64,000 bases of DNA from Pelagibius sp. Alg239-R121 (GCF_947331435.1 NZ_CAMZOF010000010.1:62001-126000), one strand, 5' to 3'; shown: positions 49,935 through 59,607, counted from the stretch's first letter. Numbers and translations: made by a program. Notes: generated by a model from the letters alone, not told the origin.

Positions 49935-50939
49935 TTGTCGGCGCCATTAATTGATCCTTTCCAACGCACGATTAACTATCTGCGTATTTCGGTAACCGAC
50001 CGCTGCGACTTCCGCTGCGCCTACTGCATGTCGGAAGACATGTCATTTTTGCCGAAATCCGAGGTCCTGAGCCTGGAAGAGCTGGAACGCCTGAGCTCAA
50101 CATTCGTGCGGCTCGGCGTAAAGAAGCTCCGGCTGACCGGTGGTGAGCCGCTGGTACGACGCGACATCATGCACCTCTTCAGAGGGCTTTCGCGCCACCT
50201 GAAGAGCGGCGAGCTGGAAGAATTGACGGTCACGACCAATGGTAGCCAGTTGACCCGTTTTGCGGATGAAATGGCGGATCTCGGTGTGCGCCGCATTAAT
50301 GTTTCTCTCGACACGCTCGATCCCCATAAGTTCGCCGCCATCACGCGGTGGGGCAAGTTCGACAAGGTCATGGCCGGCCTTCAAGCCGCCAAACAGGCCG
50401 GGCTGAAAGTTAAAATCAACACCGTGGCGCTGAAAGGCGTCAACGACGACGAAATCGACCGCCTGATTTCATGGTGCGGCGACGAAGGTTTCGATCTCAC
50501 GTTTATCGAAGTCATGCCCATGGGCGACATCGGCAGCGTGGAGCGCGTGGACCAGTACCTGCCACTCACTCAGTTGCGCGCCGGTATCGAGGAAAAATGG
50601 ACGCTGAACGAAAGCGACCATAAGACCGGTGGCCCCGCCCGCTACGTCGAGGTCATGGAGACTGGACAAAAGATCGGTTTCATTACACCGATGACCCATA
50701 ACTTCTGCGAAAGCTGCAACAGGGTCCGCTTAACCTGCACCGGCATGCTTTACATGTGCCTAGGGCAGGAAGATGCGGCCGACCTGCGCATTCCCCTGCG
50801 GGAAAGCGACGATGACGCGGTTCTCGAAGCCGCGATCCGCGAAGCCATCACGCGCAAACCCAAAGGTCATGATTTCATCATTGACCGGGACCATAAGCAG
50901 CCGGCCGTTGGCCGTCACATGAGCGTCACCGGCGGTTAA
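49935..50939 (+). CDS. moaA: GTP 3',8-cyclase MoaA
   Basis: MoaA starts molybdenum cofactor synthesis by rearranging GTP using radical SAM chemistry. The product has the radical SAM site [14 protein letters not shown] (CxxxCxxC), the SAM-contact [15 protein letters not shown], the second cluster [20 protein letters not shown] with a cysteine 13 residues on, and the ending GRHMSVTGG, the C-terminal Gly-Gly tail of MoaA. I put the start at TTG 49935, with GGGAG five bases before; an ATG at 49890 has no ribosome site but is possible. Other moa genes are not present. Confidence 0.94.
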   Translation: MSAPLIDPFQRTINYLRISVTDRCDFRCAYCMSEDMSFLPKSEVLSLEELERLSSTFVRLGVKKLRLTGGEPLVRRDIMHLFRGLSRHLKSGELEELTVTTNGSQLTRFADEMADLGVRRINVSLDTLDPHKFAAITRWGKFDKVMAGLQAAKQAGLKVKINTVALKGVNDDEIDRLISWCGDEGFDLTFIEVMPMGDIGSVERVDQYLPLTQLRAGIEEKWTLNESDHKTGGPARYVEVMETGQKIGFITPMTHNFCESCNRVRLTCTGMLYMCLGQEDAADLRIPLRESDDDAVLEAAIREAITRKPKGHDFIIDRDHKQPAVGRHMSVTGG

Positions 50940-50994
50940 CCCCCTCCGCAGATCACCTCTACCGGAATTGCAACTCGTCAGGCCGAGAATGCTA

Positions 50995-53900
50995 TCAGAC
51001 AGCCGCATCGCTCAAGACGCCGGCTTCGGCGAGGGCGGCCTGTAACCGCGGGATGGCGGATCTAAGCCCGATCCGTTCCGCATCCTCGCTCAGCTCCCGC
51101 AGGCTCTCCAACTCCCCGCCGTCGCGCAGACCGCGACCGAAGTCTGACAGAGCGCGCCCCCGTGCTACGTAATAAGCACTCCAGGGCGTGGGCTCCGTGC
51201 GGTTCGAATAGCCTTCCAGTGATGCGGCATAACGGTCGGCCTCATCCCAGTCGCCGGAATCCAACGCTGCGTCGATCGCATTCTGATAGAAGTGTAGATA
51301 GTTGTGGCTGACGCAGCCTTCGGTCAACAGCGCTTCCCCCTCGGCCAATGCCCATTTTCTCAGCGCGACATCATCGGTTTCCACGGCAAGTGCCGAGAGT
51401 ATCCATGGAGCGCCGTATGTTTTTTGCGCTTCTGAAGCAATCCGATAGGCCTTTAAGAGACGATCTTCGGTATTCTCCAACTGCCCCATTCTGGTAAGTG
51501 CCTGAGCCTTGTGCATCAGACTCTCAGCCTCGAAAACCGGCGAACCGAGTTGGCGTGCCAAGGTCAGGCCCCGCTCAGCATGTTCATAGGCGCTGGCCGG
51601 ATTATCGGCGTAGAGCATCATCGGCCCGATGGTTAGATGTGCGAGCATCTCGGCCCGATAGTTATTGACCTTGAGTGCAATTTCCACCGCCTGAAGCGAA
51701 TCTTCGCTCGTCCGCTCCAAGTCCAGCAAATAGAAGGCAACGACGCCCCGCATCGGCAGGTTGACGCAAAGTAGTTCGCGCACATTTTCCCGCTCGCACA
51801 GATCGATGCACTTGTTGAAATACTGGTAGGCGGTCTTGAAGAAGCCGCGCTGATAGTAGGCATCACCCAAACCGCTGAGCGCGCGCGCTTCATCAAGCGT
51901 CGACCCGCTGCGGCGGGCGGCCGCAATGGCCTCTTCATGGGCTTCGAGACAATCGTCGAGCCGTCCCATCGGGAAATACACACTGCCGGTCAAGGAGTAG
52001 ATCCGGGCCAGACTGCGGTCGTCATCGTAACTCAATGCCGCCTGTTCAGCCTTTTCCAAAACCTCTAAGGCCCGGTCAAACTCGTTCAAAAGCCTCAGTC
52101 CTTCCGCCATGCCGGTCCAGGCTTTGCATTTCTCTTCATCTGTCTCGGAAAAAGCGAGAGCACCTTCGTACATTTCGACAGATTTGCCGACACTCCCCGG
52201 CGCCCGCAGCAGAAAACCGCTCAGCAGCGACAGGTCATAACTCACGTTCCGGTCTTGGGAACATTCCAGGCCGCGGGACGCCAGCTCAAGCGCCGTGCCG
52301 AAATGATACTTTCCGGCAGAAATTCGGGCTGCCTGCAACAATGCTGTGGCCGCATCGGGGCTTGCCGCCCTATCCAGATGATCCGCGTAGAGAACGATGT
52401 TCTGATCCTTGAACAGCTTCGATGCCTCGGTATGCATCTGATTGCGTTCCGACTTTAGGATCGCGCCGTAAATGGCTTCATGAATCAAGGCATGGCAGAA
52501 CCCGAAACGGTCGCCGTCTTCAGGACGGAGAATGGCCAAGTCTGCGAGAGTCGCACAGTCGTAATCCGGGTCTCCGATGATCTCCCTTAAATCGCCGAGC
52601 ACGAAGCGCTGTCCCAGAACCGAAGCAACATTCAGTGCCCGTTTTTCTTCCGCCGACAGAACGTCCAGACGCGCGAGTACAATCGACTGGATGGACCCCG
52701 GCAGCTCCTTGGTTTCATGTCCGTAGGCGCGCAGTAACTGATCCAGGAACAAAGGGTTGCCCTCTGAACGATCAATACAGGCTTTGGAATAGGCCTCATC
52801 AACCTTCAGATACTGGCGCGACAACTGTGCACATTCTTCGCTGGAGAGCGGCATCAGATCCAATGTCGTCAAAGGCACACCCTGCGCGGCCATCCGCCAA
52901 CTCCGGTCGAGAGGATCCTCGATTACGCGCGAAGTCATGACCAGCAGCACGGAAGAATCACGTATCTCCGCCGCAACGCCGGCAAGAATTGCAAGCGTCC
53001 GCGAATCCGCCCAATGGATGTCATCAATCAGGACCAGCAGCGGCCGCTCCAGACTGCGTCGTTCGATCAGGCTCGACAGAAGTTGAATCTTGCTGCTCAG
53101 ACGCGTCGAGTTTTCCATCGAGTCCTGGAGAGACTCCAACTTGGCGGGCTGCTGGAGGTCCAAAATGTCGTATAGAAAAAACAGGGAATCCTGCGGCAAC
53201 CAGCCCTTGACGACGGCATCGTCAAAAACCTGCTCGACATCCGATGCTTCGGCACCCCAGGGCAGATCAAGCAACGATAGGGTGATGCTTTTCAAGGCGC
53301 CACGGCCACGCTCCGCACCGAAATCCTGAAGCAATCCGGCATGGAGTTCGTAGCCATCTGCACCCGCCACACGCTGAAACTCGCCTAAGAGCCGGCTTTT
53401 GCCTATCCCTGCCTCGCCGCGCAGATAGACCACCCGGCCTTTGCCGGACTGGGCACAGCTCTTTGCGACACTGGTAAATTGGTCCAGCTCGAATTCCCGG
53501 CCTACGAATTTCGTCTCATCGGCCTCGTCCTTTTCCGGGCGAAATGTCATAAGGCGCCAGGCCCTGGTCTCGTGCGGGATCCCCTGGATAGAAAGACCAT
53601 CCAGGGCTTCCCCTTGCACGATATGGGCAACCGACTGATAGAAGCTGTCTGAAACGACAATTTCCGAAGGCCCCGCAAGATCCTGCAGGCGGGCTGCGAG
53701 GTTGACGGATTCTCCGATGACCGTATACGCGCGATGCAATCTGCTGCCCGTCGTGCTCGCGATGACCTGTCCGCTCGCGATACCGACGTGAACCTTCAAT
53801 TCGTGACCGACTTCCTCCGAAAGCGCCGTAATCCTTTGCCGGATCTCGATCGCGGCCCTTACTGCGCGCTCGGGATCATCACTGTGAGCTGTAGGGGCGC

Positions 53901-54993
53901 CAAAGAGCGCCATGACGTTGTCGCCCATATGCTTGTCGATTGTGCCGCCGAATTGGGCAATGACCTCGTCGGTAACCTCGAAATAGCGATTGAGCAGCTT
54001 ATGCATGTCTTCCGCCCAGAGCTGGCCGGCAAGAACGGTGAAATTCGACAGATCCGCAAAGACAACGGCGACGTGCCGCAGTTCCGTCGCCGGTGCAGAA
54101 CCCTTGGGTTCAACGGTATTCTCCTTGGCATCAGCCGCCACGTCCCGGCCATCGGGAACCATTGGATCAATGGCTTTGGCCGTATCAACTGGCGGGGCGG
54201 GCAGTTCTGCGTCTTTGGAGGACGCTCTACGCTCCTGTCCATCCCAGGTCTTACCGGAAAACCGGCGGCGTTCGAGAATGCTTTGATGCAACTGCTCCGT
54301 TTCCGCGGTAGGCGCTACATCAAGCTCCTTACGCAGCATACTCAGGCAAATCTGATACTGACGCAGGGCTTCGTTCAACTTTCCCTGATCGGCCAGGAGA
54401 GCGATGAGTTTTCGGTGCCCCTCTTCGTTCAAGGGATCGAATGCCACCAGGCGCGCGGCGGCCTCAGCGGCCCTTTCCAACTGTCCCTCTCTGATAAGAC
54501 GATCGGTCAGGCGCTCCATTGCACCCAGTGTCATTTGCCGATATCGCCTTTGTTCGGTGGACAGCCACTCCTCAAACTCCGGCGCAGTGACGGTCAAATT
54601 TTTCAGAAGTTCACCGCGGTAGATCGAAATGGCCTGTGTCAGGTTTTCGATCGTGTCATCCTGGACGAGGTGTTGGAATTCGCAGGCATCAACCCAGACC
54701 GCATCGCCGCTCAACGTCACGAATTCACTGTCGGCCTGCAAGGCTTCAGCCTGTTCAGAAGGCAACGCCTTTCGGATCGTCATCAAAGCTTGCCGCAGGC
54801 TTGATCGGGCTTGCGCGTCTCCGCTGTTGCTCCAAAGCAACGAGGCCAGCATGTCGCGCGACTGCGGCATGCCCTGCGCCAGCGCGAGGTAGCTCAAAAG
54901 CGCGCGCGCTTTCTTAGCCGAAACGGCTATCGCGCGCCCTTCTTCCGTCTCAAATCGGAATCCACCGAAAAGCTGCATTCGCATGCTTGGCAT
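50995..54993 (-). CDS. SARP-type regulator fused to class III adenylate cyclase, AAA ATPase and TPR region
   Basis: A 1332-residue regulator. Residues 1-100 form a winged helix of the AfsR/SARP type (MRMQLFGGFRFETEEG, SRDMLASLLWSNSGDAQARS), 100-240 a BTAD helical domain, 300-485 a class III cyclase domain with metal Asp314 (FADLSNF) and Asp358 (MGDNVMALFG), Lys354, and VNLAAR (Asn431, Arg435). From 495 follows an AAA/STAND ATPase with Walker A GEAGIGKS (526-533) and Walker B LIDDIHWAD. The C-terminal 450 residues are tetratricopeptide-like helices. All catalytic residues of the cyclase seem intact. It is convergent with moaA. Confidence 0.93.
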   Translation of the reverse strand: MPSMRMQLFGGFRFETEEGRAIAVSAKKARALLSYLALAQGMPQSRDMLASLLWSNSGDAQARSSLRQALMTIRKALPSEQAEALQADSEFVTLSGDAVWVDACEFQHLVQDDTIENLTQAISIYRGELLKNLTVTAPEFEEWLSTEQRRYRQMTLGAMERLTDRLIREGQLERAAEAAARLVAFDPLNEEGHRKLIALLADQGKLNEALRQYQICLSMLRKELDVAPTAETEQLHQSILERRRFSGKTWDGQERRASSKDAELPAPPVDTAKAIDPMVPDGRDVAADAKENTVEPKGSAPATELRHVAVVFADLSNFTVLAGQLWAEDMHKLLNRYFEVTDEVIAQFGGTIDKHMGDNVMALFGAPTAHSDDPERAVRAAIEIRQRITALSEEVGHELKVHVGIASGQVIASTTGSRLHRAYTVIGESVNLAARLQDLAGPSEIVVSDSFYQSVAHIVQGEALDGLSIQGIPHETRAWRLMTFRPEKDEADETKFVGREFELDQFTSVAKSCAQSGKGRVVYLRGEAGIGKSRLLGEFQRVAGADGYELHAGLLQDFGAERGRGALKSITLSLLDLPWGAEASDVEQVFDDAVVKGWLPQDSLFFLYDILDLQQPAKLESLQDSMENSTRLSSKIQLLSSLIERRSLERPLLVLIDDIHWADSRTLAILAGVAAEIRDSSVLLVMTSRVIEDPLDRSWRMAAQGVPLTTLDLMPLSSEECAQLSRQYLKVDEAYSKACIDRSEGNPLFLDQLLRAYGHETKELPGSIQSIVLARLDVLSAEEKRALNVASVLGQRFVLGDLREIIGDPDYDCATLADLAILRPEDGDRFGFCHALIHEAIYGAILKSERNQMHTEASKLFKDQNIVLYADHLDRAASPDAATALLQAARISAGKYHFGTALELASRGLECSQDRNVSYDLSLLSGFLLRAPGSVGKSVEMYEGALAFSETDEEKCKAWTGMAEGLRLLNEFDRALEVLEKAEQAALSYDDDRSLARIYSLTGSVYFPMGRLDDCLEAHEEAIAAARRSGSTLDEARALSGLGDAYYQRGFFKTAYQYFNKCIDLCERENVRELLCVNLPMRGVVAFYLLDLERTSEDSLQAVEIALKVNNYRAEMLAHLTIGPMMLYADNPASAYEHAERGLTLARQLGSPVFEAESLMHKAQALTRMGQLENTEDRLLKAYRIASEAQKTYGAPWILSALAVETDDVALRKWALAEGEALLTEGCVSHNYLHFYQNAIDAALDSGDWDEADRYAASLEGYSNRTEPTPWSAYYVARGRALSDFGRGLRDGGELESLRELSEDAERIGLRSAIPRLQAALAEAGVLSDAAV

Positions 54994-55284
54994 CGTCTGT
55001 TCCTTGCGCCCTACTTCCGAATACCAAACACGGCGGACGCACCGGATATTCCATCGGCTCTAAAAAAGAGATGTCCAAACATGCCGAGCCCCCAACATAC
55101 CTGAGCTAAATACTTCAAGTAATCTGCGACGTGGTCTTGCCCCTTGTATCGAAACGGACACAACAGATCGATCAGTATACGCTAGTAGACGTATAATTTC
55201 CAATGCACTGTAAGGCAGATTTCGCCCGATAGATGAGGCACGAAAAAATTACACGTACAGGTCGTTGGCGATCTGAAGTCACGC
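54994..55284. promoter_or_regulatory. Upstream region of the large regulator
   Basis: No gene can be supported in this 291-base stretch. It contains TATACG and CGTATA around CTAGTAGA at 55176-55195, a 20-base dyad, and the probable promoter of the leftward regulator gene. The nitronate monooxygenase gene ends at its right edge. Confidence 0.4.
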
Positions 55285-56391
55285 TCATCTGCATTCAGGC
55301 ACTGTTTCGTCTTCCCGCCCAGCCATCCATTTCATGCGAGCGATACTTTCTGCGATTAGTTTACCGGTCAGCCGGGCTGACAATTCCGCCGCCCCCAGCG
55401 CAGCAGCCTGGCCACAGTAATGCGCACTGAAATCGCAGCGCCCCTCGCCTTCGGCCTTCATCCGCAAGGGCGACATGGCCGTAAAACCCTTGGGAAATTC
55501 TGGAGCATCATTGGAAATAGGCCCCAACTCGCGAATAACGCGGTTCATGAGACAGCGGGTCGGGCGACCGGAAACGACGTCGGTCAGTGATGTCTCATGT
55601 GCTTGAGCCGATGTCAGCGCTTCGCGATAAACGCTGCTGATCTGAGCTTCTTCAGTTTGCAGGTAAGCGGTTCCCAGCTGCACGCCAGATGCACCAAGAG
55701 CAATTGCCGCGCAGATGCCCCGGCCATCTGCAATACCACCCGCCGCTATGACCGGAATATCGACAGCGTCGACGACCTGCGGCACCAATGCCATGGTTCC
55801 GATCTGGGTGTGGAGTTCGCGACTGAGAAACATACCTCTGTGACCGCCCGCTTCGTACCCCTGTGCAATGATCGCGTCGCAGCCCTGTGCCTCCAGCCAA
55901 AGCGCTTCTTCAACCGTCGTTGCGGTGCTTATGACCTTGACACCGGCCGCCTTCAGCCGCTCCACGAGCACGATCGCCGGCAAGCCAAAATGGAAGCTAA
56001 CCACCTTCGGACGAAATTGCTCGATGACACTGCAGCGCTCTGAATCAAATGGCCTGACGGGAGTCTGCGAGAGATCCGACGGCGGTTGCTCCAACAGTTC
56101 CTCGTAGTAGGGTGCGAGCCGGTTCAACCAAGCTGCATCCGCCTCAGAGTCAACTGCAGGGCTTTGATGGGCAAAGAAATTGACGTTGAAGGACCTTCCG
56201 GTCTTCGACCGCGCGTCATCGAGCGTCCTTTCCAATGTTGCGGCATCCTGAAGGGCACAAGCCAGGGAGCCAAGTCCTCCCGCTTCGCTGACAGCAATCG
56301 CCATATCGAGGCTGCTTGATCCGGCCATGGGGGCCTGAATTATGGGGGCGTCAAGTTTGAACAAGCGCCGCAGACGTCCGTCGGGCCACAT
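55285..56391 (-). CDS. Nitronate monooxygenase family FMN protein
   Basis: A 368-residue TIM-barrel flavoprotein of the 2-nitropropane dioxygenase/nitronate monooxygenase family. It has the family start APIIQAPMAGSSSLDMAIAV, the FMN/active site DAIIAQGYEAGGHRGMFL with the catalytic His, and VIAAGGIADGRGICAAIALG followed by ASGVQLGTAYLQTEEA. It oxidises nitronates with O2. It stands downstream of a carboxymuconolactone-decarboxylase-type gene with a 15-base tandem repeat in between. No nitronate pathway genes are nearby. Confidence 0.92.
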   Translation of the reverse strand: MWPDGRLRRLFKLDAPIIQAPMAGSSSLDMAIAVSEAGGLGSLACALQDAATLERTLDDARSKTGRSFNVNFFAHQSPAVDSEADAAWLNRLAPYYEELLEQPPSDLSQTPVRPFDSERCSVIEQFRPKVVSFHFGLPAIVLVERLKAAGVKVISTATTVEEALWLEAQGCDAIIAQGYEAGGHRGMFLSRELHTQIGTMALVPQVVDAVDIPVIAAGGIADGRGICAAIALGASGVQLGTAYLQTEEAQISSVYREALTSAQAHETSLTDVVSGRPTRCLMNRVIRELGPISNDAPEFPKGFTAMSPLRMKAEGEGRCDFSAHYCGQAAALGAAELSARLTGKLIAESIARMKWMAGREDETVPECR

Positions 56392-56473
56392 AGTGTTTCC
56401 TTAATGTATCGGTGTGCTCTATCGGGCCAATTCGCGAGATAAAGAATATTCGGTTCGACCAAACAGTTCAGAG

Positions 56474-56547
56474 GCTGCCAGTGCGGAGGTTGCCAGTGCG
56501 GAGGTTGCCAGTGCGGAGGTTGCCAGTGCGGAGGTTGCCAGTGCGGA
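56474..56547. repeat. Five-copy 15-base tandem repeat
   Basis: The unit GTTGCCAGTGCGGAG is repeated five times; the first copy has C in place of the second T base (GCTGCC) and the last is partial. The array begins one base after the stop codon of the AhpD-like gene (minus strand stop at 56550-56548) and lies in the gap before the monooxygenase gene. On the minus strand it reads in frame as short repeats of Leu-Arg-Thr-Gly-Asn. Likely prone to slippage. Confidence 0.85.
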
Positions 56548-57120
56548 TCACTCGGCGTTTTGCAGCGCACCAGAAGGCTGCCAGCGGTGCGTCTGAAATG
56601 CATCGTCGAGCGGAACGTCGAGCAGATTGCTGATCAGGTTGCTGAAGGTCTTTACGCAAATCCCGAGAACGACTTCCTGCACCTGCTCCATCTTGAAGCC
56701 TGCAGCAAGAAACCGGTGCAGTTCCGCATCACCAATCCGACCCTTTGCAACGACAACGGCACGCGCAAATACGGCAAGAGCATTCAGTCTTTCATCCGTC
56801 AGAATATCCTCCCTCCTGAGGGCTCTGACCGTCTGCGCCGGAACACCGTGGTTTAAGGCAAAAGCCGTGTGGCCCGCGACGCAGTAGCCACAGAGATTTT
56901 CAACACTCACAGCCATCTGAAGAACCTCGCGCTCCGTCTCTGTCAGAGAGGCATCCGAGAATTTTTGATTAAGCATCGCGAACGCCTCTAGAACGACCGG
57001 CGTGCCAGCTATGACGGCAAAAACGTTGGGGATAAATCCGATCGTCTCTTCAAGCGCTTTCAGGATATCAACGCTTGGAGCGGGTGCCGTTTCGGGCGTG
57101 TGAACGTTAAATCGAGCCAT
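56548..57120 (-). CDS. Carboxymuconolactone decarboxylase (AhpD-like) family protein
   Basis: A 190-residue protein with the CMD/AhpD signature VSVENLCGYCVAGHTAFALN: the CxxC and following His make up the AhpD-type redox site. Conserved ALEETIGFIPNVFAVIAG and LTETEREVLQMA support the family. AhpD members are disulfide reductases or peroxide-linked, so a redox role is likely. ATG 57120 has TGGAGG about eight bases before. It is divergent from an HxlR gene, with a strong leader hairpin at 57135-57180, and its end touches a 15-base tandem repeat. Confidence 0.88.
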   Translation of the reverse strand: MARFNVHTPETAPAPSVDILKALEETIGFIPNVFAVIAGTPVVLEAFAMLNQKFSDASLTETEREVLQMAVSVENLCGYCVAGHTAFALNHGVPAQTVRALRREDILTDERLNALAVFARAVVVAKGRIGDAELHRFLAAGFKMEQVQEVVLGICVKTFSNLISNLLDVPLDDAFQTHRWQPSGALQNAE

Positions 57121-57134
57121 ATCGGCCTCCATAT

Positions 57135-57180
57135 CTGATTTCTGGCTGCCCGGACGCCCATTGCGTCCTGGCAAAATCAG
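57135..57180. promoter_or_regulatory. Long hairpin in the leader of the AhpD-like gene
   Basis: CTGATTT and AAATCAG (outer arms), GCC and GGC, and GGACGC and GCGTCC (inner arms around CCATT) nest in one 46-base imperfect stem-loop. It lies 15-60 bases upstream of the AhpD-like start codon on the minus strand, in the gap shared with the HxlR gene at 57285. May be a leader structure or an HxlR operator. Confidence 0.5.
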
Positions 57181-57284
57181 AGATACGGCGATGGGCCGGT
57201 CGGAGATACTGCGCAAACGAAAGGGATGCGCTATAGATTAGGGAGCATCTCGCTACAGTTTCTGGAGTTACGGGAATCCACGGA

Positions 57285-57989
57285 ATGGAATACGGTCAGT
57301 TTTGCCCAATTGCCAAGGCCTCGGAGATACTTGGAGAGAAGTGGACGATCCTGATCGTGCGCGAACTTCTGATGGGAAGCTGCCGGTTCAACGAGCTTCA
57401 GCGCGGTCTGGGACTAATTTCACCAACTATTCTCAGCAAGCGGCTGGCTATGCTGGACGAGCGTGGTCTGGTTTACCGAAAACGCATTTCCGGTCAGCGA
57501 GGTTACGAGTATCACCCGACGGAATCCTGCAAGCAGCTTTTGCCTATTCTGCTGTCACTCGGTGGCTGGGGCATGCAGTGGGCCCGCACCAACATGACTG
57601 AGTCGGATTACGACGTTGAGCTGCTGATGCTGTATCTAGAACGCAGCATTCTGCCAGCAAAGCTGCCGGGTGGGGAGAACGTCATCAAGTTTCATTTTTC
57701 CGACATCGATGACCTGTCCGATTGGTGGATCGTCGTTGAAGGGGATGAGGTCGATGTCTGCACGACTGACCCCGGAAAAGACGTCGATGTTCACTTCAAC
57801 ACGACAGTCAGAGTCATGACCGAAGTTTGGATTGGCGAGATAACATACCGAAAAGCCAAAGTCGCCGGCCTGCTGACCATTACGGGCCCACGCGCCTTGA
57901 CGGGAAACGTGTCGACATGGCTCAGCGATTCCGTTTTTGCGGATCTGCCCGACGCCGGTGAAATTGTTGGGCGGCCTGCAGTTCTCTAA
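57285..57989 (+). CDS. HxlR family regulator with SCP2-like C-terminal domain
   Basis: The N-terminal 100 residues are an HxlR winged helix: MEYGQFCPIAKASEILGEKW, then FNELQRGLGLISPTILSKRL and the wing HPTESCKQLLPILLSLGGW. The cysteine in FCPIAKA is the sensing position in redox members such as HypR/YodB. The C-terminal 120 residues (WIVVEGDEVDVCTTDPGKDV) resemble SCP2 sterol-transfer domains, a common extra domain in this group. Divergent from the AhpD-like gene, which it probably controls by redox or electrophile sensing. Confidence 0.87.
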   Translation: MEYGQFCPIAKASEILGEKWTILIVRELLMGSCRFNELQRGLGLISPTILSKRLAMLDERGLVYRKRISGQRGYEYHPTESCKQLLPILLSLGGWGMQWARTNMTESDYDVELLMLYLERSILPAKLPGGENVIKFHFSDIDDLSDWWIVVEGDEVDVCTTDPGKDVDVHFNTTVRVMTEVWIGEITYRKAKVAGLLTITGPRALTGNVSTWLSDSVFADLPDAGEIVGRPAVL

Positions 57990-58042
57990 ACATCTCTCTC
58001 AATCGTTCCGCGAATATCAACCCATAAACGTTTGAAATAACT

Positions 58043-59113
58043 CTAGACTGCACGTGCAATCGGTAGGTTCATCAACAGATTCTGCGGCTTCATCTTAAGC
58101 ACCTCGCCGCTGGACATCGCCATTCCCAGGTAGACCGGTTTCCCTACGAGATCAGCCCTCATATCACCCGGTTGTTTAAACTCAAGCCGGAACAGACTGA
58201 GCAGGCGCGCATTCCGGGCTTCGTCGATTTCCTCACCGTTGTAGAGGTCGTTGAGGATCAGGTTCGCCTCGGCATCAAGCCCGATGTGCCAGGACCATTT
58301 GGGGTCGCTGATCTGCTGAACCGGGTAGATGGTAACTTCGACCGAGAGGAAATGCCCGACCCAGGCTTCCAGCACGCGGCAAAGCGCATCCAGTCCGGGG
58401 CGTGTGAAACTGACGTCGATTACGGTGTCGAAGCTGTCGCTGCGTGCCCAATAGATCTGCGTATTTTCGCTATTCAGGATATCCAGCTCGACCGAACGCA
58501 TGGGTGTGGCATTATCCGCCAGCAACTTCCCAAGCGAGCCGAAGCCACCATCCCGCGAATACATCTCGACGATTTCCTCGTCCGCCAGCATGATTCCGCT
58601 GTCCTGGATGCTGACCTTCTGGCTGCGGAACAGCAGCTCAGCGGATCGTGCGCGAATAGCATCGTTTTGCGCTTCGAGAAGACCACGCAGGATGGCATGC
58701 GCCATCTGATCGATAAACAGCGGTGGCACCGTGACGCCGCTTCGAAAAATCTTGAGATAGGCGGCTTCAAGGGTCTTTTCGGCAACGAGCAGATCTCGGA
58801 ACCCCAGAACAATCCGGTAATTGTCCTGGGCGTCGGGGTCCTGCAGCTCGCCCAACCGCGCCTCTGAGACGCCGTGGCGCGGATCATCCATTAGACGCGC
58901 GTGAAGCGCCCGCTCAGACTCGCAGGATTCCTCGACGATCTGCATTTCCGGGCGCATGAAGAAAGCGCGGAGATAGTCGTTGGTGACATAAAGCCGGCTG
59001 TCTTCTCCCCGGCGGAGCAGATGATATCCGCTGGTCAGCCAGAAGTCGTCCTGTCGCGGGGGCTGCGTACCTGCAGCGGATCCTTGATCTTGCTGTTCCA
59101 TCTCAGCTCTCAT
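58043..59113 (-). CDS. DUF6352 family protein, unknown function
   Basis: A 356-residue soluble protein of unknown role. Recognisable family features are FWLTSGYHLLRRGEDSRLYV near the start, LPLFIDQ-type (here PPLFIDQMAHAILRGLLEA), ELLFRSQKVSIQDSG and the terminal KMKPQNLLMNLPIARA. It contains no membrane helix or cofactor motif that I can see. The gene overlaps DUF6505 by 11 bases and is the last of a three-gene operon with DUF6505 and the ligase-like gene. The trio recurs in other Alphaproteobacteria, from memory near formate-dehydrogenase genes. Confidence 0.8.
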   Translation of the reverse strand: MRAEMEQQDQGSAAGTQPPRQDDFWLTSGYHLLRRGEDSRLYVTNDYLRAFFMRPEMQIVEESCESERALHARLMDDPRHGVSEARLGELQDPDAQDNYRIVLGFRDLLVAEKTLEAAYLKIFRSGVTVPPLFIDQMAHAILRGLLEAQNDAIRARSAELLFRSQKVSIQDSGIMLADEEIVEMYSRDGGFGSLGKLLADNATPMRSVELDILNSENTQIYWARSDSFDTVIDVSFTRPGLDALCRVLEAWVGHFLSVEVTIYPVQQISDPKWSWHIGLDAEANLILNDLYNGEEIDEARNARLLSLFRLEFKQPGDMRADLVGKPVYLGMAMSSGEVLKMKPQNLLMNLPIARAV

Positions 59114-59606
59114 TATCCTTTGTCTCGACGATTTCCCAGATTTTGGTGTGCGACTTGGGTGTTTCAGGTGCTATCACCCGAAAGGACTCGACAATCCCCC
59201 GCTCCTCCAACTCCCGCGATACCGCCAACAGCGTGTTGATCGGATGATCGCACAGGCTCGCTGCGAAGGCAGCTTCTTCCTCGGCGACCGGCCGCGCGGC
59301 CGAAAGGTCGGGCGCGCCGAAATGATCGATGAAATGCTGCGCCAGCGCATCGATCAACCGGTTATAGGTCGCGGCATCAATCTCGGTGACCACCACAAGT
59401 GTGGAACGGCCAAAACTGCCGAGACCAAGAAAACCGTGTGCAAAGGCTTGCCGTGTTTTTCCGTGCAGGTCCGCTTCGGCCAACCCGGCAAAAGCAAAGG
59501 CGCCAGATACAGCCCATTCGCCTGGCTCAGCAGCCAACTCAAAGACCGAGAGATCGGATTGGTCCAAACGTATCGTGCGCGGGAAGCGCAAACTGCTCCC
59601 AGCCAT
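59103..59606 (-). CDS. DUF6505 family protein, unknown function
   Basis: A 167-residue protein. The features FPRTIRLDQSDLSVFELAAE and HGFLGLGSFGRSTLVVVTE, and AAEPGEWAVSGAFAF, fit DUF6505. The middle gene of the trio, one base from the ligase-like gene end and overlapping the DUF6352 gene. No catalytic motif is visible. CDHPINTLLAVSRELEERG near the end contains the conserved Cys-Asp-His-Pro. Function unknown; the tight packing implies a shared complex or pathway. Confidence 0.8.
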   Translation of the reverse strand: MAGSSLRFPRTIRLDQSDLSVFELAAEPGEWAVSGAFAFAGLAEADLHGKTRQAFAHGFLGLGSFGRSTLVVVTEIDAATYNRLIDALAQHFIDHFGAPDLSAARPVAEEEAAFAASLCDHPINTLLAVSRELEERGIVESFRVIAPETPKSHTKIWEIVETKDNES

Positions 59607-59607
59607 C

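Noticed and set aside
53734-54804. A 356-codon plus-strand frame inside the large cyclase regulator
   Set aside because: Antisense to a gene with intact catalytic motifs; no ribosome site or family.
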